Below, in pieces: positions 42,344 through 50,440 of a stretch of DNA of 64,000 bases (position 1 is its first letter; the number at the start of each line of letters is the position of its first letter). The stretch is from Neorhizobium sp. NCHU2750. Lineage in GTDB: Bacteria > Pseudomonadota > Alphaproteobacteria > Rhizobiales > Rhizobiaceae. Position numbers and translations under genes: made by a program. The notes under the pieces are model-generated. The model was given only the letters and a program-made list of their open reading frames with translations. It did no database searches and was not told where the DNA came from. The stretch is taken from positions 806,001 through 870,000 of the forward strand of contig NZ_CP030827.1 in the NCBI RefSeq assembly GCF_003597675.1. Direction: 5' to 3'.

Positions 42344-42880
42344 ATGGCAAACGACGATACGACAGCGTCCGAAACGCTATCGACCGCAAGCGATCTGTCC
42401 GGCGTGATGGCCGATCTCGAGGCGCGGTCGCAGCGTTTCGGCGCAGCACTCACCGGCGCGCTGAAATCGGCCACCACCGGCGGCAAGGGGCTGGACGACG
42501 TGTTGAAGGGGCTGGCGAACCGGCTGGCCGACATCACCCTTTCGGCAGGCCTGAAGCCGCTCGAAAGCCTGCTCGGCAATGCCGTCGGCTCGCTTATCGG
42601 ATCGGTGACGCCCTTTGCCGATGGCGGGGTGGTGCGCACGCCGAGCTATTTTCCCATGGATGGCGGAACCGGCCTGATGGGCGAAGCGGGCGCTGAGGCG
42701 ATCCTGCCCCTGAAGCGCGGCCCGGACGGCGCGCTCGGCGTGGCAACGGCCGAAGGCGGTGGGTCGTCCCAGATCGTCTTCAACGTTACGGCGACCGATG
42801 CTGCGAGCTTCAGGAAAAGCGAGGGCCAGATCTCGGCCATGCTCGCCCGCAGCGTCATGCGCGGGCGCAGAGGGTTGTGA
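42344..42880 (+). CDS. Short GTA-type tail tape measure protein
   Basis: A 178-residue protein. It has amphipathic helices at the start, LAGLKPLESLLGNAVGSLIG-like repeats with a hydrophobic LKPLESLLGNAVGSLIGSVT part, then FADGGVVRTPSYFPMDGGTG (the conserved FADGG turn) and GEAGAEAILPLKRG. This pattern and small size are as in GTA gene 11. Tape length sets tail length in siphophages, so a short tail is implied. Confidence 0.8.
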   Translation: MANDDTTASETLSTASDLSGVMADLEARSQRFGAALTGALKSATTGGKGLDDVLKGLANRLADITLSAGLKPLESLLGNAVGSLIGSVTPFADGGVVRTPSYFPMDGGTGLMGEAGAEAILPLKRGPDGALGVATAEGGGSSQIVFNVTATDAASFRKSEGQISAMLARSVMRGRRGL

Positions 42881-42944
42881 GAGGTGGGCTCTGAGTGTGG
42901 GCATTGAGGAGCGGAGCCCGAAGGGCGGACGTTGAGGGCAAACG

Positions 42945-43586
42945 ATGACCAGCGGTTTTCATGACGTGCGCTTCCCGCTGCGGGTGGCGCTGGGGTCAAG
43001 CGGTGGGCCGGTGAGGCGCACCGATATCGTCAACCTGTCGAACGGCCGGGAGCAGCGCAACCAGCGCTGGCGCGATTCGCGTCGCAGCTACGATGCCGGC
43101 TCCGGCATCCGCTCGCTGGCCGATCTCTATGCCGTGCTGGAATTCTTCGAGGCGCGGCGAGGGCAGCTCTACGGTTTCCGCTTCCGCGACCCGGTCGACT
43201 GGGCCTCCTGCGCGCCGGGAGGGATGATCTCCGCGCTCGACCAGCCGATCGGCGGGGGCGACGGCGAGACGGCGGCTTTCCAGCTCACCAAAACCTACCG
43301 GGATGCCGGCGGCAGCTGGACCCGGCAGATTACCAGGCCGGTGGCCGGCACGGTGCAGGTGGCAGTCGATGGCGTGGTGATGCCGGCCGCAGCCTATGCG
43401 GTGGATCCGGCAGGCGGGTTCGTCACCTTTGCCGAAGGGCATTTGCCGGCAGCCGGCGCGCAGGTCCGTGCCGGTTTCGAATTCGACGTGCCGGTGCGTT
43501 TCGATACCGACCGGATCGACGTCAATCTCGCCCATTTCGATGCCGGACGCATTCCGAGCATTCCCCTGACAGAAATATTGGCATGA
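42945..43586 (+). CDS. DUF2460 distal tail protein (GTA gene 12)
   Basis: A 213-residue protein starting FHDVRFPLRVALGSSGGP, followed by RREI-type VNLSNGREQRNQRWRDSRRS and SLADLYAVLEFFEARRGQLY. It is like Dit, the hub at the tail tip. In GTAs it precedes DUF2163, as here. Confidence 0.88.
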   Translation: MTSGFHDVRFPLRVALGSSGGPVRRTDIVNLSNGREQRNQRWRDSRRSYDAGSGIRSLADLYAVLEFFEARRGQLYGFRFRDPVDWASCAPGGMISALDQPIGGGDGETAAFQLTKTYRDAGGSWTRQITRPVAGTVQVAVDGVVMPAAAYAVDPAGGFVTFAEGHLPAAGAQVRAGFEFDVPVRFDTDRIDVNLAHFDAGRIPSIPLTEILA

Positions 43587-43599
43587 CGGAGATACGGAC

Positions 43600-44475
43600 A
43601 TGAGTACTATCCCCGCAGCGCTGAAGGCGCATCTCGAGCGCGAGGCGACGACCACCTGCCATTGCTGGCGCGTCACAAGGCGCGACGGACTTGTCATCGG
43701 CTTTACCGACCACGACCGTGACCTTTCCTTCGACGCCACGACCTTTCTCGCCGCAAGCGGCTTTGCCGCCAGCGAAAGCGAGGCTGCGACCGGGCTTTCG
43801 GCCGAAGCGGACGAGGTGGCGGGCGGCTTTTCGAGCGAAGCGATCGACGAGGCCGACCTTGCCGCCGGCCGCTATGACGGCGCAAGCGTCGAGTTGTTTC
43901 TGGTCAACTGGGCGGCACCCGACGCGCATATGCGGCTCACCATGCGCGAGATCGGCGAGGTGGTGCGGGCGGGCGGCCAGTTCCGCGCCGAGCTGCGCAG
44001 CATGGCCCACCGGCTCGATCAGCCCCAGGGCCGGCTCTACAATCGCCGCTGTGACGCGACGCTTGGCGATACGCGCTGCCGTGTCGATCTTTCGAGCTGG
44101 CGCGGCGACGGGACAGTGGTCGACATGCTCGACCGCAGCCGTCTTCTCGTCTTGGGCCTCGACACCTTCGCCGACGGCTTTTTCAACCTCGGGCGGATCG
44201 ATTTCTCAGGCAGTCTTTCTGCCGAGCTGGATCGCCATCAGCGGCAGGCGGACGGCACGGTGCTCCTGTCGTTCTGGCTGCCGCTTGAAGAGGATATCGA
44301 GGCGGGCCAGGTCTTTACCGTCACGGCCGGTTGCGACAAGACATTCGAAACCTGCCGGCAGCGCTTTGCCAATCCTCTCAATTTTCGCGGCTTTCCACAT
44401 GTGCCGGGCGCCGATTTCGCCTATTCCTACGCAGACGGGGAGCGGGTCCATGACGGCGGCCCGATCTTCGAATGA
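43600..44475 (+). CDS. DUF2163 tail hub protein (GTA gene 13)
   Basis: A 291-residue protein: LERE-type start with ATTTCHCWRVTRRDGLVIGF, then TDHDRDLSFDATTFLAASGF, the conserved MAHRLDQPQGRLYNRRCDAT and C-terminal CDKTFETCRQRFANPLNFRG. It has cysteines that in the R. capsulatus agent coordinate an iron-sulphur site of the tail hub. It overlaps the next gene by four bases. Confidence 0.9.
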   Translation: MSTIPAALKAHLEREATTTCHCWRVTRRDGLVIGFTDHDRDLSFDATTFLAASGFAASESEAATGLSAEADEVAGGFSSEAIDEADLAAGRYDGASVELFLVNWAAPDAHMRLTMREIGEVVRAGGQFRAELRSMAHRLDQPQGRLYNRRCDATLGDTRCRVDLSSWRGDGTVVDMLDRSRLLVLGLDTFADGFFNLGRIDFSGSLSAELDRHQRQADGTVLLSFWLPLEEDIEAGQVFTVTAGCDKTFETCRQRFANPLNFRGFPHVPGADFAYSYADGERVHDGGPIFE

Positions 44476-44924
44476 GCGCGGTCGGAGAAAAGGTCGTGGC
44501 AATGGCCGAGGATTGGATCGGCACGCCCTACCGGCATCAGGGGGCGACGAAGCGGATTGGTTGCGACTGTATCGGCCTGATCCGCGGTATCTGGCGTGAA
44601 CTCTATGGCGAGGAACCGCAAACGGTGCCGCCCTACGCCCCGGACTGGGCCGAGCGGAGCGGCGAGGACAGGCTGGTCGAGGCAGCACAAAGACTGTTCG
44701 GCGCCTCCCTGCCGCCCGCTGAGGCAGAACCGGGAGACCTGCTCCTGTTTCGCTGGCGGCCGGACTGCGCGGCAAAGCATGCTGGCATTCTGGTGGCCCC
44801 TTCACACTTCATCCACGCTTATGAACAGGCGGCCGTCACGCGTTCCGCTCTGGTCCCTTCATGGCGTCGGCGCATCGCTGCCGTGCATCGGTTTCCGCCA
44901 ACGCGGCCATCAAGCCGGCCATAA
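44472..44924 (+). CDS. NlpC/P60-type cell-wall peptidase (GTA gene 14)
   Basis: A 150-residue peptidoglycan peptidase: an N-terminal helix VVAMAEDWIGTPYRHQGATK, the active site IGCDCIGL (Cys33 the likely nucleophile) and the base His in CAAKHAGILVAP. In GTA tails it opens the recipient wall during entry. The C-terminal arginine/proline-rich tail is unusual. It is followed by a 341-base gap rather than the next tail gene. Confidence 0.88.
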   Translation: MSAVGEKVVAMAEDWIGTPYRHQGATKRIGCDCIGLIRGIWRELYGEEPQTVPPYAPDWAERSGEDRLVEAAQRLFGASLPPAEAEPGDLLLFRWRPDCAAKHAGILVAPSHFIHAYEQAAVTRSALVPSWRRRIAAVHRFPPTRPSSRP

Positions 44925-44935
44925 GCCCGCATTGA

Positions 44936-44964
44936 TTGAAACCGGCTGGTGGTTGAGCTATATT
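44936..44964 (+). promoter_or_regulatory. Strong sigma-70-type promoter in the gap before the tail fibre gene
   Basis: TTGAAA (44936-44941) and TATATT (44959-44964) with a 17-base spacer; each hexamer differs from the E. coli consensus by one base. It would start RNA near 44971. Confidence 0.65.
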
Positions 44965-44970
44965 GCTGAA

Positions 44971-45115
44971 GTGGTGAGCGGGGTTGCACCCCCGCCCACC
45001 TTGGACTTATCTTTTGAAGTGTACCCGGACGGCTATAGACCAGCCCGTCCGGGTCATCCTCCAGATAAGCGTAATGCCAATCGGCTTTAGCCTCATAACA
45101 TCACCTCCAGGTTTG
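44971..45115 (+). ncRNA. Candidate antisense RNA
   Basis: A predicted start at 44971 would give an RNA beginning with a hairpin at 44972-45000 (GGTGAGCGGGG and its near complement), then a perfect ten-base stem at 45025-45056 (ACCCGGACGG and complement), and running across the ribosome site and start of the reverse-strand small gene at 45007-45096. The 3' end is not known. Reading frames on the plus strand here are short and unconvincing. Confidence 0.4.
45007..45096 (-). CDS. 29-residue peptide gene on the opposite strand, candidate small toxin
   Basis: It starts with ATG 7 bases after GGAGG (GGAGGTGATGTT precedes the ATG) and encodes MRLKPIGITLIWRMTRTGWS and then a basic, mildly hydrophobic end (IAVRVHFKR). 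A hairpin (GCAGGAGCCCTGC plus T) lies upstream in its leader. It is covered by the candidate antisense RNA, the geometry of a type I toxin-antitoxin pair. No family is recognised, so this is a candidate only. Confidence 0.4.
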   Translation of the reverse strand: MRLKPIGITLIWRMTRTGWSIAVRVHFKR

Positions 45116-45265
45116 AAAGCAGGGCTCCTGCCGAAGTCGGTGTAGCCAATCTCCGCCGATGCGCTGGTATGACCCTGCGCGTGCTGCTTTCGCTTCCAGA
45201 CATCCACACCCTATCACAATTTTTACGTGCATCCAGTCGTCAGGACTGTTGCGCCGGGAGAGCCT

Positions 45266-48200
45266 ATGGCCACGCTTCTTTTTCAGGCTGCGGGTGCGGC
45301 ACTCGGCAGCGTGTTCGGCCCTGTCGGCGCGATCGTCGGGCGCGCTGCCGGCGCGCTGGCGGGCAGCGTCGTCGATCGTGCCCTGATCAATGGAAGCCGC
45401 ACCGTCTCGGGCGCACGGCTTGCAACGGCAAGGATTCCGGGTGCCGACGAAGGGACGGCGATAACCCGCCTCTATGGCACGGCGCGGATCGGCGGCACGC
45501 TGATCTGGGCGACACGTTTCGAGGAAGAGGTGACCAGCGAACGCACCGGCGGCAAGGCGACGGGAGCGCGCGTGAAAACCTTCAGCTACTTCGCCAATTT
45601 CGCCATTGGGCTGTGCGAGGGGCCGATCGCGGCGGTGCGCCGCGTCTGGGCCGACGGGCGCGAGATCGATCTCACGACAATCGAGATGCGCGTCTATCGC
45701 GGCGACGAGGCGCAACTGCCCGATCCGCTGATCGAGGCCAAGCAGGGGGAGGGCATGGCGCCGGCCTATCGCGGCCTTGCCTATGTCGTGTTCGAACGGC
45801 TGCCGCTCGATGTCTATGGCAACCGCATCCCCGTCCTGCAATTCGAGGTGTTGCGCCCGGTCGGCAGGCTGGAAAGCCAGATCCGCGCCGTCACCATCAT
45901 TCCGGGGGCGACCGAGCACGGCTACCAGACCCGGCAGGTGACGGAAAAGACCGGCGAGGGCAGCGGCCGCATCATCAACCGCCACACGACGGCAGCGCTC
46001 ACCGACTGGCAGGCCTCGCTCGACGAGTTGCAGGCGCTCTGCCCGGCGCTTGAAAGCGTGGCGCTGGTCGTCTCCTGGTTCGGTACGGACCTGCGCGCCG
46101 GGCAATGCCGCATCGTGCCGGGTGTCGAGGTCGCGGCAAGGATGGACGAGAGCGATCCCTGGTCGGTGGCGGGGATTGCGCGGGGCGAAGCGCATCTGGT
46201 CAGCAGCCATGACGGCGGCCCTGCCTATGGCGGCACGCCGAGCGATACAAGCGTTCGCTCGGCGATTGCCGATCTCAGGGCGCGGGGCCTGAAGGTCTAT
46301 CTCTATCCCTTCCTGATGATGGACATTGCACCGGGCAACGGCCTGCCGAATCCTTACGGAAATGCAGAGCAGGCGGCCTATCCCTGGCGCGGCCGCATTA
46401 CCTGCCACCCAGCACCGGGCGTGGTTGGAACGGTGGATCGCACTGCCGCGTCACGCGCTCAGATCGAAGCCTTTGCGACGGGGGCCGAAGGCTATCGGCG
46501 CATGCTGCTGCATTATGCCGATCTTGCCGTCGATGCCGATGGCGTCGACGGTTTCATCATCGGCTCGGAACTGCGCGGGCTGACGCAGGTTCGCGACGAG
46601 GCCGATCGCTTTCCCTTCGTCGAACAACTGGTGGCGCTCGCCGCCGATGTCAGGGCGAAGGTCGGAACGGCCACGAAGATGACCTATGGCGCCGACTGGA
46701 GCGAATATTTCGGCTATCACCCTGACGATGGTTCCGGCGATGTCGTCTTCCATCTCGACCCGCTCTGGGCCTCGCCGGATATCGATGCGGTCGGCATCGA
46801 CAATTACATGCCGCTCTCCGACTGGCGCGATGACGATCTCTCCGCCACAAACCCGGATGGCTTTGCCTCGCGCGACGACGTCGATGCCATGCCCGCCCAG
46901 ATTGCCGCCGGTGAAGGCTACGACTGGTACTATGCCGGCGAGGCCGATCGCAGGAACCGTATAAGGTCGCCGATTACCGACGGGCTGGCAGGCAAGCCTT
47001 GGGTCTTCCGCTACAAGGATATCGAAAACTGGTGGGCAAACCACCATTTCGATCGTCTGGCTGGTGCGGAAAGGACCGTCTCGACCGGCTGGGTGCCCGG
47101 CATGAAACCGGTCTGGTTCACCGAACTCGGTTGCCCAGCGGTCGACAAGGGGGCCAACCAGCCGAATGTCTTCGTCGACCCGAAATCGGCCGAAAGCAAC
47201 CTTCCCTATTTCTCCTCGGGCGGCAGGGCCGACAGCCAGCAGCGGCGGTTTCTTGAAGCCCATCACCATCACTGGCAGGGTGGTGATGTGCCGTCGGGCA
47301 TGGTCGATCCCGGTCATCTCTTCGTCTGGACCTGGGACGCACGGCCGATGCCGGCCTTCCCGGACGACCTTTCGGCATGGAGCGATGGCGAAAACTGGCG
47401 CACCGGCCACTGGCTGAACGGCAGGCTGGGTGCTGCGACGCTCGCCGACACGCTCGCGGCGATCCTCACGGATCATGCCGTTACCGATTTCGACGTCTCG
47501 GCCGTCACCGGCGATTTGACCGGTTACGTCCAGGCCGACCTGACCTCGGCGCGTGCGCTCATCGAGCCGCTGCTCGATGCCTTCGGGATCGATGCCTTCG
47601 AGGATGACGGCAGGCTGACCTTCCGCTCGCGCCAGGGCGCAAGCCTCGTGGGCCGCAAGATCGATCTCGTGGCGGATGTCGAGGACGAACCACTCTGGAG
47701 CGAGAACCGGGCGCATGACAGCGACCTGCCGGCAGAAGCCGTCATCACCTTTGCCAACCCGGTGCTCGATTACGAGCAGTCGAGCCTGCGCTCGCGTCCG
47801 GTTGCCTCACAGAGCCGGCGCATCCTGAGTTTCGATCCGCCGGCAACGCTGGCCGAGGAGACGGCGCTCGGCGCGGTCGAAGCGGTATTGCGCACAAGCC
47901 GCCTGTCCAATCGCACGCTGAGCTTTGCGCTTTCGCCGGGCGAACAGTCGGTCGGCCTCGGCGACGCCTTGACGCTTGCGCCGGGACCGGGGCCGGGACC
48001 GGAAGGAACATTCCTCGTCGAGCGCATCGAGGAAGGGGCCGTGCGGCGTATCGAGGCCCGTCATCACGTCGCTTTGCCGCCCTCCGGGTCGTCATCCGGC
48101 ATTTCCGCAGTGACGGGTGGGCGTGACGTGGGTGGGGGAAGCGGCACCTCCGATGCCTTCCTGCCCGTCCTGCATTTCCTCGATCTGCCGCGGCTCACCG

Positions 48201-49087
48201 ATGCCGCGCCGGAGACCTTCGCCTCGGTCGCGGCCTATTGCCGGCCCTGGCGGCGCATGGCGATCTCGTCGTCGCAGACCGGTGAGGGCTATCGTTCAAG
48301 GGCGACGGTCGACCGTCCGGCCCGTCTCGGCGCGCTGGCGCAACCGTTGCAGCCGGGCGTGTCCGGCCGCCTCGACCGGGCAAATGTGCTGGAGATGGAC
48401 CTCTACTTTGGCGGCCTCGCAACGGCCGACGAACTCTCCGTCCTGTCGGGCGAAAACCGCATCGCCGTGAAGGCGGAAAACGGCGCCTGGGAAATCATCG
48501 GCTTCGTCTCTGCGCAGGAAGTTGCCGCTGGACGCTGGCAAGTGTCGGGCCTCTTGCGCGGCCTGGCCGGGACGGAGGATGCCTGCGCTGCCGGCGCATC
48601 GGCCGGATCCGAATGCGTCCTGCTCGATGAGGCTGTCGTCTCGCTCGGGCTCGCCAGCGAGGAACGCGGCCGGGCCTTCAACTGGCTGGCCGAGAGCCTC
48701 GGTGCGGGCGGCGGGCGATCCGGCCCCTATGTCTTTGCCGGGGGCGAGCGGGCTGAAACGCCGCTTTCGCCTGTCCATCTGCGAGCGGGACGAAATGCCG
48801 CCGGCGACATCGCGATTGCCTGGATCAGGCGCGGCCGGATCGATGCCGATGGCTGGCAGGCATCCGACATCCCGCTCGACGAACCGCAGGAGCGCTATCG
48901 CCTGGAACTGATGGCGGGAGAGGCGGTCGTCAGGAGCGCCGATCTGGATATCGCCTCATTCCTCTATCCGGCGGCAGACGAACTCGCCGATTTCGGTATG
49001 CGGCAGGGCACGATCGATATCCGGGTCAGGCAGATGGGTCGGGCGATATCGCTCGGCATGTCTGCGAGAAAAGTGATCAATCTTTGA
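45266..49087 (+). CDS. GTA giant host-specificity / tail fibre protein (gene 15 type)
   Basis: A 1,273-residue protein. The N-terminus MATLLFQAAGAALGSVFGPV and GARVKTFSYFANFAIGLCEG match gene 15. Around residues 320-650 a GTA TIM-barrel-like domain includes GEAHLVSSHDGGPAYGG, MTYGADWSEYFGYHP and WFTELGCPAVDKG, with HHHHW late. Later parts carry receptor-binding beta-rich regions. It starts 341 bases after gene 14; ATG at 45266 follows GGGAG and is preferred over 45227. Confidence 0.92.
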   Translation: MATLLFQAAGAALGSVFGPVGAIVGRAAGALAGSVVDRALINGSRTVSGARLATARIPGADEGTAITRLYGTARIGGTLIWATRFEEEVTSERTGGKATGARVKTFSYFANFAIGLCEGPIAAVRRVWADGREIDLTTIEMRVYRGDEAQLPDPLIEAKQGEGMAPAYRGLAYVVFERLPLDVYGNRIPVLQFEVLRPVGRLESQIRAVTIIPGATEHGYQTRQVTEKTGEGSGRIINRHTTAALTDWQASLDELQALCPALESVALVVSWFGTDLRAGQCRIVPGVEVAARMDESDPWSVAGIARGEAHLVSSHDGGPAYGGTPSDTSVRSAIADLRARGLKVYLYPFLMMDIAPGNGLPNPYGNAEQAAYPWRGRITCHPAPGVVGTVDRTAASRAQIEAFATGAEGYRRMLLHYADLAVDADGVDGFIIGSELRGLTQVRDEADRFPFVEQLVALAADVRAKVGTATKMTYGADWSEYFGYHPDDGSGDVVFHLDPLWASPDIDAVGIDNYMPLSDWRDDDLSATNPDGFASRDDVDAMPAQIAAGEGYDWYYAGEADRRNRIRSPITDGLAGKPWVFRYKDIENWWANHHFDRLAGAERTVSTGWVPGMKPVWFTELGCPAVDKGANQPNVFVDPKSAESNLPYFSSGGRADSQQRRFLEAHHHHWQGGDVPSGMVDPGHLFVWTWDARPMPAFPDDLSAWSDGENWRTGHWLNGRLGAATLADTLAAILTDHAVTDFDVSAVTGDLTGYVQADLTSARALIEPLLDAFGIDAFEDDGRLTFRSRQGASLVGRKIDLVADVEDEPLWSENRAHDSDLPAEAVITFANPVLDYEQSSLRSRPVASQSRRILSFDPPATLAEETALGAVEAVLRTSRLSNRTLSFALSPGEQSVGLGDALTLAPGPGPGPEGTFLVERIEEGAVRRIEARHHVALPPSGSSSGISAVTGGRDVGGGSGTSDAFLPVLHFLDLPRLTDAAPETFASVAAYCRPWRRMAISSSQTGEGYRSRATVDRPARLGALAQPLQPGVSGRLDRANVLEMDLYFGGLATADELSVLSGENRIAVKAENGAWEIIGFVSAQEVAAGRWQVSGLLRGLAGTEDACAAGASAGSECVLLDEAVVSLGLASEERGRAFNWLAESLGAGGGRSGPYVFAGGERAETPLSPVHLRAGRNAAGDIAIAWIRRGRIDADGWQASDIPLDEPQERYRLELMAGEAVVRSADLDIASFLYPAADELADFGMRQGTIDIRVRQMGRAISLGMSARKVINL

Positions 49088-49105
49088 TAACAAGGAGATG
49101 AACTG

Positions 49106-49348
49106 ATGGATGAGCAGCTTGGTGTCATGAAGAACTGGTACCAGTCGAAGACCGTCTGGGGTGCCCTGATTGCCGTTGCGGCCTCGGCGCTGCAGCTTGC
49201 AGGCCTCGATATCGGGGCCGACGAACAGGGCGAAATGGTCAATATCGCGGTGACGCTGGCCGGTGCCGTCGGCGGCCTTCTGGCGCTTTACGGTCGGATC
49301 GTCGCGACCGGCCGGATCGGTGGAAAACCATCGGAAACGCCAAGCTGA
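49106..49348 (+). CDS. Holin-like small membrane protein
   Basis: An 80-residue protein with an AAGGAG ribosome site. It has YQSKTVWGALIAVAASALQL and a second hydrophobic helix, AVTLAGAVGGLLALYGRI, with a charged tail. The KTVWG start and two-helix shape are usual for phage holins/lysis-module proteins. It immediately follows the tail fibre gene and may close the GTA cluster together with the GH19 endolysin at the other end. Confidence 0.7.
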   Translation: MDEQLGVMKNWYQSKTVWGALIAVAASALQLAGLDIGADEQGEMVNIAVTLAGAVGGLLALYGRIVATGRIGGKPSETPS

Positions 49349-49455
49349 AGGAGGCTATTACGGAGCATTCATTTGCCATTCAGCCGTCAACAAGTACATA
49401 ATCCATAACATGCTTTGGACATGATCTTTTGTCGCTAGAGTGGAAACGGGTACAA

Positions 49456-49719
49456 ATGGCGCGACTGCCAATCATCGCGATTCTGGCCGCCGGCACTGCA
49501 TTTGCAGCGCTGCCCGGCGAGCCTGCGACGGCCCGGAACTACCTCGTTCTGGTCGCCGGCGATTGCGGCATGGCGGCCTCTAGGGTGGTCCGCGACACAG
49601 GCGGGCAGCTCCTGTCCGCCCAGCCGTCCTCCGATGGCCAGACCTGCATCGTCACCGTGCTGGTTCAGGGCAGCGGCAGCGAGCGCCCGCGCAAGGTCAC
49701 CGTCCGGGTGCCGATGTAA
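49456..49719 (+). CDS. feuN: FeuN-like small periplasmic regulator
   Basis: An 87-residue protein: signal peptide MARLPIIAILAAGTAFA, then a short mature region with two cysteines (AGDCGMAASR and GQTCIVTVLV). In Sinorhizobium meliloti FeuN, a small periplasmic protein, restrains the FeuQ kinase and is encoded just before feuP. Here the same place, size and export signal suggest a counterpart. ATG at 49456 is used. Confidence 0.7.
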   Translation: MARLPIIAILAAGTAFAALPGEPATARNYLVLVAGDCGMAASRVVRDTGGQLLSAQPSSDGQTCIVTVLVQGSGSERPRKVTVRVPM

Positions 49720-49768
49720 CGCGAATTCAGGTAAGGTACCTGCCGGGACGGCAGGGTAGGGACGGTTC

Positions 49769-50440
49769 ATGCGCATTCTCGTGGTCGAAGACGACGTCAA
49801 TCTCAATCGCCAGCTTGCCGAGGCTCTGAAGGAGTCCGGCTATGTCGTCGATACGGCGTTTGATGGCGAGGAAGGCCATTTTCTCGGCGATACCGAACCC
49901 TATGATGCCGTCATCCTCGATATCGGCCTGCCGGAAATGGACGGCATCACCGTCGTCGAAAAATGGCGTGCCAACGGCAAGGGCATGCCGGTTCTGATGC
50001 TGACCGCCCGCGACCGCTGGAGCGACAAGGTGGCCGGTATCGATGCCGGTGCCGACGACTATGTGGCAAAGCCCTTCCATGTCGAGGAGGTGCTGGCGCG
50101 CGTGCGTGCCTTGATCCGCCGTGCGGCCGGTCATTCCTCCTCGGAAATCGTCTGCGGCCCGGTGCGCCTCGATACCAAGGCATCCAAGGCGACCGTCGAT
50201 GGCGTGGCGCTGAAACTCACCTCCCACGAATTCCGGCTTCTCTCCTATCTCATGCATCACATGGGCCAGGTCGTGTCCCGCACGGAATTGGTGGAGCATA
50301 TGTACGACCAGGATTTCGATCGCGATTCCAACACGATCGAAGTCTTTGTCGGGCGCCTGCGCAAGAAGATCGGCGTCGACCTGATCGAGACGGTGCGCGG
50401 GCTCGGCTACCGGATGCAAGCTCCGGCCGATGCCCAATAG
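49769..50440 (+). CDS. feuP: OmpR-type response regulator FeuP
   Basis: A 223-residue regulator: receiver with Asp8-Asp9, phosphoacceptor Asp51 (AVILDIGLPEMDG), Lys101 (YVAKPFH), and a C-terminal winged helix (LKLTSHEFRLLSYLMHH, IEVFVGRLRKKIGVD). In S. meliloti FeuP activates ndvA for cyclic glucan export. Its last 11 bases overlap the kinase gene. Confidence 0.9.
   Translation: MRILVVEDDVNLNRQLAEALKESGYVVDTAFDGEEGHFLGDTEPYDAVILDIGLPEMDGITVVEKWRANGKGMPVLMLTARDRWSDKVAGIDAGADDYVAKPFHVEEVLARVRALIRRAAGHSSSEIVCGPVRLDTKASKATVDGVALKLTSHEFRLLSYLMHHMGQVVSRTELVEHMYDQDFDRDSNTIEVFVGRLRKKIGVDLIETVRGLGYRMQAPADAQ

Noticed and set aside
30118..49348. Interpretation as a complete temperate prophage
   Set aside because: No integrase, repressor, replication or att-like direct repeats were seen at the flanks, and the gene families are those of GTA clusters.
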